Assembly: GCF_014204985.1 (NCBI RefSeq)
Contig: NZ_JACHMP010000001.1
Location: 5,394,001-5,458,000 of the forward strand
Direction of reading: 5' to 3'
Length of the DNA: 64,000 nucleotides
Origin: Streptosporangium becharense
Lineage (GTDB): Bacteria; Actinomycetota; Actinomycetes; Streptosporangiales; Streptosporangiaceae
Part shown: positions 60,288 to 64,000 of the stretch, one piece after another
Layout of the letters: every line of letters starts with the position of its first letter
Position numbering within the stretch: the first letter of the stretch is position 1
Translations under genes and position numbers: made by a program
The notes under the pieces: model-generated
What the model was told of the DNA's origin: nothing
Databases searched by the model: none
What the model saw: the letters and a program-made list of their open reading frames with translations, nothing else

Positions 60288-61742
60288 ATGTCCAACTCGG
60301 CTCGTACGCCCGGAGACATCACTCGGCGGCAGATGCTCCGCCGGCTCGGCATGACCGTCCTGGCCGCCGGTCCCGGGGCCGGGCTGCTCAGCGCCTGCGC
60401 CGTCGGAGGCCCCTCCGCGTCTTCGGCCGCCCCTACGGCCACCGCCTCGGGCGGTGCGGTCTCCGCGGCGAACCCGTTCGGCGTCGCCGCGGACGCGCCG
60501 CTGGAGGTCGTCATCTTCAAGGGCGGTCTCGGTGACGGCTACGCCCTGGAGGTGCACGAGCCGCTGTACAACAAGAAGTTCCCGCAGGCGAAGATCAAGC
60601 ACGTCGCCACCCAGCAGATCGCCCAGACCCTGCAACCGCGCTTCGCCGGCGGCGACGTCCCCGACATGATCGCCAACTCCGGCACCAACCTCATGGACAA
60701 CGGCGCGCTCCAGCAGGAGGGCCAGCTCCTCGACCTCACCGAGCTGTGGGACGCCCCCTCCGTCGACGACCCGAGCAAGAAGGTGCGCGACACGGTCGCG
60801 CCGGGCACCGTCGAGTCGGGCTACATCGACGGCAAGCCGTACCTGATGAACTACGTCTTCTCCGCGTACGGGCTCTGGTACGACTCCGCGCTCTTCCAGG
60901 AGAAGGGCTGGACCCCGCCGAAGACCTTCGCCGAGTTCAAGACCTTCGCCGAGACCGCCAAGGCCGCCGGGATCACCCCGTTCGCGTACGCGGGCAAGAA
61001 CGCCGCCTACTACGCGTACTGGATGATCCTCATCTCCGCCGCGAAGATCGAAGGCAACCAGCTCCTGATCGACGTCGACAACCTGGCCGACGGCGTCTGG
61101 CAGCGCGAGTCGATGAAGCAGTCCGCCGCCGCCTGGGCCGAGATCGGCAAATACATGGACAAGTCCTTCGAGGGGTTGATCCACACCGAGGTGCAGCTCC
61201 GGCAGAACCAGGGCAAGGTCGCCCTCTACCCGTCGGGCTCCTGGCTGGAGAACGAGCAGAAGAGCCAGACGCCCGAGGGCTTCAAGTACGCCCTGGCGCC
61301 AACCCCCAGCGTCACCGCGGCCGACAAGATGCCGTACGAGGCCATCCGCGCCACCGCCGGGGAGGCGTACATCGTCCCGGCCAAGGGCAAGAACCCCAAG
61401 GGCGGCCTGGAGTACCTGCGCATCATGCTCTCCAAGGAGGGTGCGCGCGGCTTCACCGAGAAGTCCGGCAACATCACCGTGGTGACCGGCGCCGCCGACG
61501 GCCTGGAGCTGTCGCCCGGCAACGCGAGCGTCAACGCCGCGCAGAGCGCGGCCGGCGAGAACATCGTCACCTACAGCAGCTTCGAGAACTGGTACAAGGA
61601 GTTCGAGACCGAGCTGCGCAAGCAGACCAACGCGCTGATGTTCGGCCGCATCTCCGCCGACGAGTTCTGCGCCAAGATGCAGGCCGCCGCGGACAAGACC
61701 AAGGCCGACTCCTCCATCACCAAGCAGAACCGGACGGTGTAG
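60288..61742 (+). CDS. ngcE: ABC sugar-binding lipoprotein, NgcE-like
   Basis: 484 residues, GGAGGG before the ATG. A twin-arginine-like motif (TRRQMLRRLGMTV) precedes lipobox LLSAC. The mature protein has the CUT1 sugar-binding pattern: VVIFKGGLGDGYALEVHEPL, PDMIANSGTNLMDNGAL, GYIDGKPYLMNYVFSAYGLWYD, ALAPTPSVTAADK. Length and pattern fit NgcE, which binds N-acetylglucosamine or chitobiose; the DasR sites upstream fit aminosugar use. Confidence 0.85.
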   Translation: MSNSARTPGDITRRQMLRRLGMTVLAAGPGAGLLSACAVGGPSASSAAPTATASGGAVSAANPFGVAADAPLEVVIFKGGLGDGYALEVHEPLYNKKFPQAKIKHVATQQIAQTLQPRFAGGDVPDMIANSGTNLMDNGALQQEGQLLDLTELWDAPSVDDPSKKVRDTVAPGTVESGYIDGKPYLMNYVFSAYGLWYDSALFQEKGWTPPKTFAEFKTFAETAKAAGITPFAYAGKNAAYYAYWMILISAAKIEGNQLLIDVDNLADGVWQRESMKQSAAAWAEIGKYMDKSFEGLIHTEVQLRQNQGKVALYPSGSWLENEQKSQTPEGFKYALAPTPSVTAADKMPYEAIRATAGEAYIVPAKGKNPKGGLEYLRIMLSKEGARGFTEKSGNITVVTGAADGLELSPGNASVNAAQSAAGENIVTYSSFENWYKEFETELRKQTNALMFGRISADEFCAKMQAAADKTKADSSITKQNRTV

Positions 61743-61748
61743 CCGACC

Positions 61749-62660
61749 ATGCGGCACGGCAGGTATCCGTTCGTCGTCGGCTTTCTCGCCGCGCCGGTGC
61801 TCCTCTACGTGGTCTTCGTGATCAGCCCGTACCTCCAGGCGTTCTACATCGCGCTGACCGACTGGAAGGGCCTGTCGGCGACCCCGCGGTTCGTCGGCCT
61901 GGAGAACTTCACCAGGCTCCTCGACAACGAGGCATTCTGGGCCGCGGTGCGTCACCACGGTGTCCTGCTGCTCGCCATGCCGCCGGCGACCATCGTGATC
62001 GCGCTGCTGTTCGCCTTCCTCCTCAACGTGGGCGGCGGGCAGCGGGGCGGCCGGATGACCGGGATCTGGGGTTCGAAGGTCTACCGCGTGATCTTCTTCA
62101 TGCCCCAGGTCCTGGCCGTGGCCGTGGTCGGCGCGCTCTTCCAGGCGATCTACCGCCCGGACGAGACCGGCGTCGTCAACGGGCTGCTGGCCAAGGCCGG
62201 GATCGAACCGGTCGGCTGGCTGATCGATCCGGATCTCGCCCTCTGGTCGATCATCGGCGTGATGGTCTGGCAGGGCGTGGGCTTCTACGTCGTGCTCTTC
62301 TCCGCGGGCATGTCGTCCATCCCCAAGGACGTCTTCGAAGCCGCCGCGCTCGACGGCGCGGGCCGGTTCACCCTGTTCTTCCGGATCACCCTGCCGCTGC
62401 TGTGGGACACCCTGCAGGTCGCCTGGGTCTACCTGGGCATCGCCGCCTTCGATGGATTCGCCCTGGTCCAGGTGCTCTCCGTCAACCTCGGCGGCCCCGA
62501 CAACGCCACCACGGTGCTGCCGCTGGAGATCTGGCGCACCGCGTTCGGCCCCTTCAGGTTCGGCTACGCGTCGGCGATGGGCGTGGCGCTGTTCTTCATG
62601 ACCATCACGTTCGCGGCGCTCACCCTGCGCGTGACCCGGCGCGAGAGGATCGAGTTCTGA
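61749..62660 (+). CDS. ngcF: ABC sugar transporter permease, NgcF-like
   Basis: 303 residues, six-base gap after ngcE. Six membrane helices and the MalF-type EAA loop FEAAALDGAGRFTLFFRITL are visible. It is the first permease of a CUT1 importer. The ATPase is not in the operon, which is normal for such importers, where a shared MsiK-type ATPase serves several systems. Confidence 0.9.
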   Translation: MRHGRYPFVVGFLAAPVLLYVVFVISPYLQAFYIALTDWKGLSATPRFVGLENFTRLLDNEAFWAAVRHHGVLLLAMPPATIVIALLFAFLLNVGGGQRGGRMTGIWGSKVYRVIFFMPQVLAVAVVGALFQAIYRPDETGVVNGLLAKAGIEPVGWLIDPDLALWSIIGVMVWQGVGFYVVLFSAGMSSIPKDVFEAAALDGAGRFTLFFRITLPLLWDTLQVAWVYLGIAAFDGFALVQVLSVNLGGPDNATTVLPLEIWRTAFGPFRFGYASAMGVALFFMTITFAALTLRVTRRERIEF

Positions 62661-63568
62661 TGGCCACGGACACCGAACCCAAGGCCGCCGTCCGGGCCCC
62701 GGCCCCCGCACGCGGCCCGCGCGCCGGGACGGGGAACACGCCGGGGGTCTTCGGCACCCTGTCCCACCTCGCGCTGCTGGTCTGGGCGATCCTGATCATC
62801 GGCCCGATCCTGTGGACGTTCCTCGCCTCCTTCAAGACCAACACCGAGATCTTCGGCGACCCCATCACGCTGCCCGCCTCCTTCGGCTGGGACGCCTGGG
62901 GGTGGGCCTGGGAGAAGGCTCGCATCGGGCGGTACATGCTGAACACCGTCTTCGTGGTGGCGTGCAGCACGGCCGGGACCATGCTGCTGGGGTCGATGGC
63001 CGCCTACGTGCTGGCCCGCTACAGCTTCCCCGGCAACCGGGCGATCTACCTCCTGTTCGTCTCGGGCATGACCTTCCCGGTCTTCCTCGCGCTGGTCCCG
63101 CTGTTCCTCGTGGTGCGCAACCTCGGCCTGATCGACACCCACCTCGGCGTGATCCTGGTCTACATCGCCTACTCGCTGCCGTTCACCGTCTTCTTCCTCA
63201 CGGCGTTCTTCAGGACGCTGCCCACCTCGGTGGCCGAGGCGGCGATGATGGACGGCTGCTCGCACACCCGGACGTTCTTCCAGGTCATGATGCCGATGGC
63301 CAAGCCCGGCCTGATCAGCATCACGATCTTCAACGTGCTGGGCCAGTGGAACCAGTACCTGCTGCCGCTCGTGCTGCTGACCGGAAACGTCGAGGACAGG
63401 TGGCTGATCACCCAGGGCATCGCCAACATCTCCGTCAGCGCCGGGCACGAGGCCAACTGGCCAGGCCTGTTCGCCGCGCTGAGCATGGCCATCGTCCCGG
63501 TAATGATCGTTTACATCGTCTTCCAGCGCCAGATCCAGTCGGGTCTCACCTCCGGCGCCGTCAAGTGA
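62660..63568 (+). CDS. ngcG: ABC sugar transporter permease, NgcG-like
   Basis: 302 residues from ATG 62660, overlapping the ngcF stop by one base (TGATG). A 40-residue cytoplasmic leader precedes six helices and the MalG-type EAA loop VAEAAMMDGCSHTRTFFQVM. It completes the importer channel with NgcF. A hairpin terminator follows. Confidence 0.9.
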   Translation: MATDTEPKAAVRAPAPARGPRAGTGNTPGVFGTLSHLALLVWAILIIGPILWTFLASFKTNTEIFGDPITLPASFGWDAWGWAWEKARIGRYMLNTVFVVACSTAGTMLLGSMAAYVLARYSFPGNRAIYLLFVSGMTFPVFLALVPLFLVVRNLGLIDTHLGVILVYIAYSLPFTVFFLTAFFRTLPTSVAEAAMMDGCSHTRTFFQVMMPMAKPGLISITIFNVLGQWNQYLLPLVLLTGNVEDRWLITQGIANISVSAGHEANWPGLFAALSMAIVPVMIVYIVFQRQIQSGLTSGAVK

Positions 63569-63619
63569 CCGCATCCGGCCAAACCTCGGGGCTCGGCGCG
63601 TAATCCCGGGAGGGGTGCG

Positions 63620-63649
63620 GGGAGTCGTTCATATTCGGAAACGACTCCC
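63620..63649 (+). terminator. Hairpin after the importer operon
   Basis: GGGAGTCGTT, a ten-base loop, then AACGACTCCC, 50 bases after the ngcG stop. It is followed by C-rich rather than T-rich sequence, as is common in high-GC genomes. Confidence 0.75.
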
Positions 63650-63675
63650 GCCCCCCTCCCACGGAGACCCGATTC

Positions 63676-64000
63676 ATGGCCCACCCCGACGAGGCTTTCC
63701 CCTTCCCGTTCTTCGGGGCGGGGGAGGCCGGTTACTACATGTGGGCCGAGGTGCACGTGCGCTTCGGCCGGCAGCCCACCACCTCCCAGCGCGCGGTCAT
63801 CGAGGACACCGTCCCGCCCCCGCTGCGCGGATCGGTCAGCTGGTGCGGGGGACGCCAGCTCATGGTGGCCAGCGGCCTGTTCCTGCACGGCGCGCTGGTG
63901 CGCACCTACCCCCTCGCCGCGGGGGAGAACGACCGGATCGGCGACGACGGATGGCTGTACGCCGCCCCCTCACGGGTCGCTGCGCTCAACGCCGCCATCG
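63676..64000 (+). CDS. Unrecognised protein, continues past the window end
   Basis: 108 codons are open from ATG 63676 (GGAGACC before it) to the last base. The visible part begins AHPDEAFPFPFFGAGEAGYY and has WCGGRQLMVASGLF. There is no signal peptide or membrane helix. No family is recognised; the frame is cut by the window. Confidence 0.55.
   Translation, partial: MAHPDEAFPFPFFGAGEAGYYMWAEVHVRFGRQPTTSQRAVIEDTVPPPLRGSVSWCGGRQLMVASGLFLHGALVRTYPLAAGENDRIGDDGWLYAAPSRVAALNAAI

Noticed and set aside
60746-63568. A 940-codon plus-strand open frame
   Set aside because: Its first 638 codons are an Arg/Gly-rich antiframe of the ngcE and ngcF genes. Only the part from 62660 is a real gene (ngcG).

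Overview
The window reads as chromosomal DNA from a high-GC, filamentous-type actinomycete, most like Streptosporangium or a relative (inference). The support is: overwhelming G/C at third codon positions, many GTG and TTG starts, several apparently leaderless genes, an actinobacterial SecA2, two DasR-type (dre) sites in front of a GlcNAc/chitobiose-type importer, a c-di-AMP riboswitch upstream of a cell-wall protein, and many Tat or lipoprotein signals. There is no phage, plasmid, insertion sequence or CRISPR array. One tRNA (Lys, CTT) is present.

Layout. 1-5 kb: the end of a membrane glycosyltransferase, a two-gene membrane pair that looks like a MotA/MotB (ZorA/ZorB)-type motor, and ADP-ribosylglycohydrolase plus DUF488. 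5.1-12.7 kb: an organosulfur operon. It has a Cys-codon leader peptide, a palindrome cluster, a sulfonate-type ABC importer, a DszB-like desulfinase with its Cys-His-Arg triad, two FMN-dependent monooxygenases and a signal-less binding-protein homologue. 13-18 kb: PepSY membrane protein and regulators. 18.1-21.2 kb: a molybdate cluster (Mop/HTH regulator, modABC). 21.4-23.6 kb: secA2. 24-30.7 kb: class II aldolase, GH43-like protein, VOC protein, DMT transporter, a TetR/FAD-monooxygenase divergon, GNAT and YdeI-like proteins. 30.8-35.3 kb: three acyl-CoA dehydrogenases and a TetR regulator that share an operator. 35.5-38.7 kb: NERD protein and a MoxR-ATPase/VWA pair. 38.8-47.4 kb: tRNA-Lys, secreted protein, binding lipoprotein, P450, a large leucine-rich-repeat protein, a cysteine-synthase-like enzyme divergent from an HxlR regulator, and a degenerate HAD protein. 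47.7-51.6 kb: KDG-type sugar kinase with IclR regulator, and a DUF4253 protein. 51.8-53.4 kb: c-di-AMP riboswitch and RlpA-like protein. 53.6-58 kb: lipoprotein, alpha/beta hydrolase, and an operon of three Roadblock/LC7 proteins with a DUF4388-type protein. 58-64 kb: DUF4032 kinase-like protein and class II aldolase, divergent from an aminosugar-type ABC importer.

The most coherent functional unit is the sulfur operon. The importer would bring in an organosulfur compound, the two monooxygenases would oxidise it, and the DszB-like enzyme would release sulfite. A leader peptide ending in a Cys codon would sense cysteine supply. Aminosugar import is probably under DasR, and the palindrome next to its start may be a second operator.

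A structural theme runs through the whole window. Short tandem duplications repeatedly cover stop codons and the few codons before them, and in-frame low-complexity repeats sit inside otherwise ordinary enzymes. This looks like unusually active slippage or recombination at gene ends.
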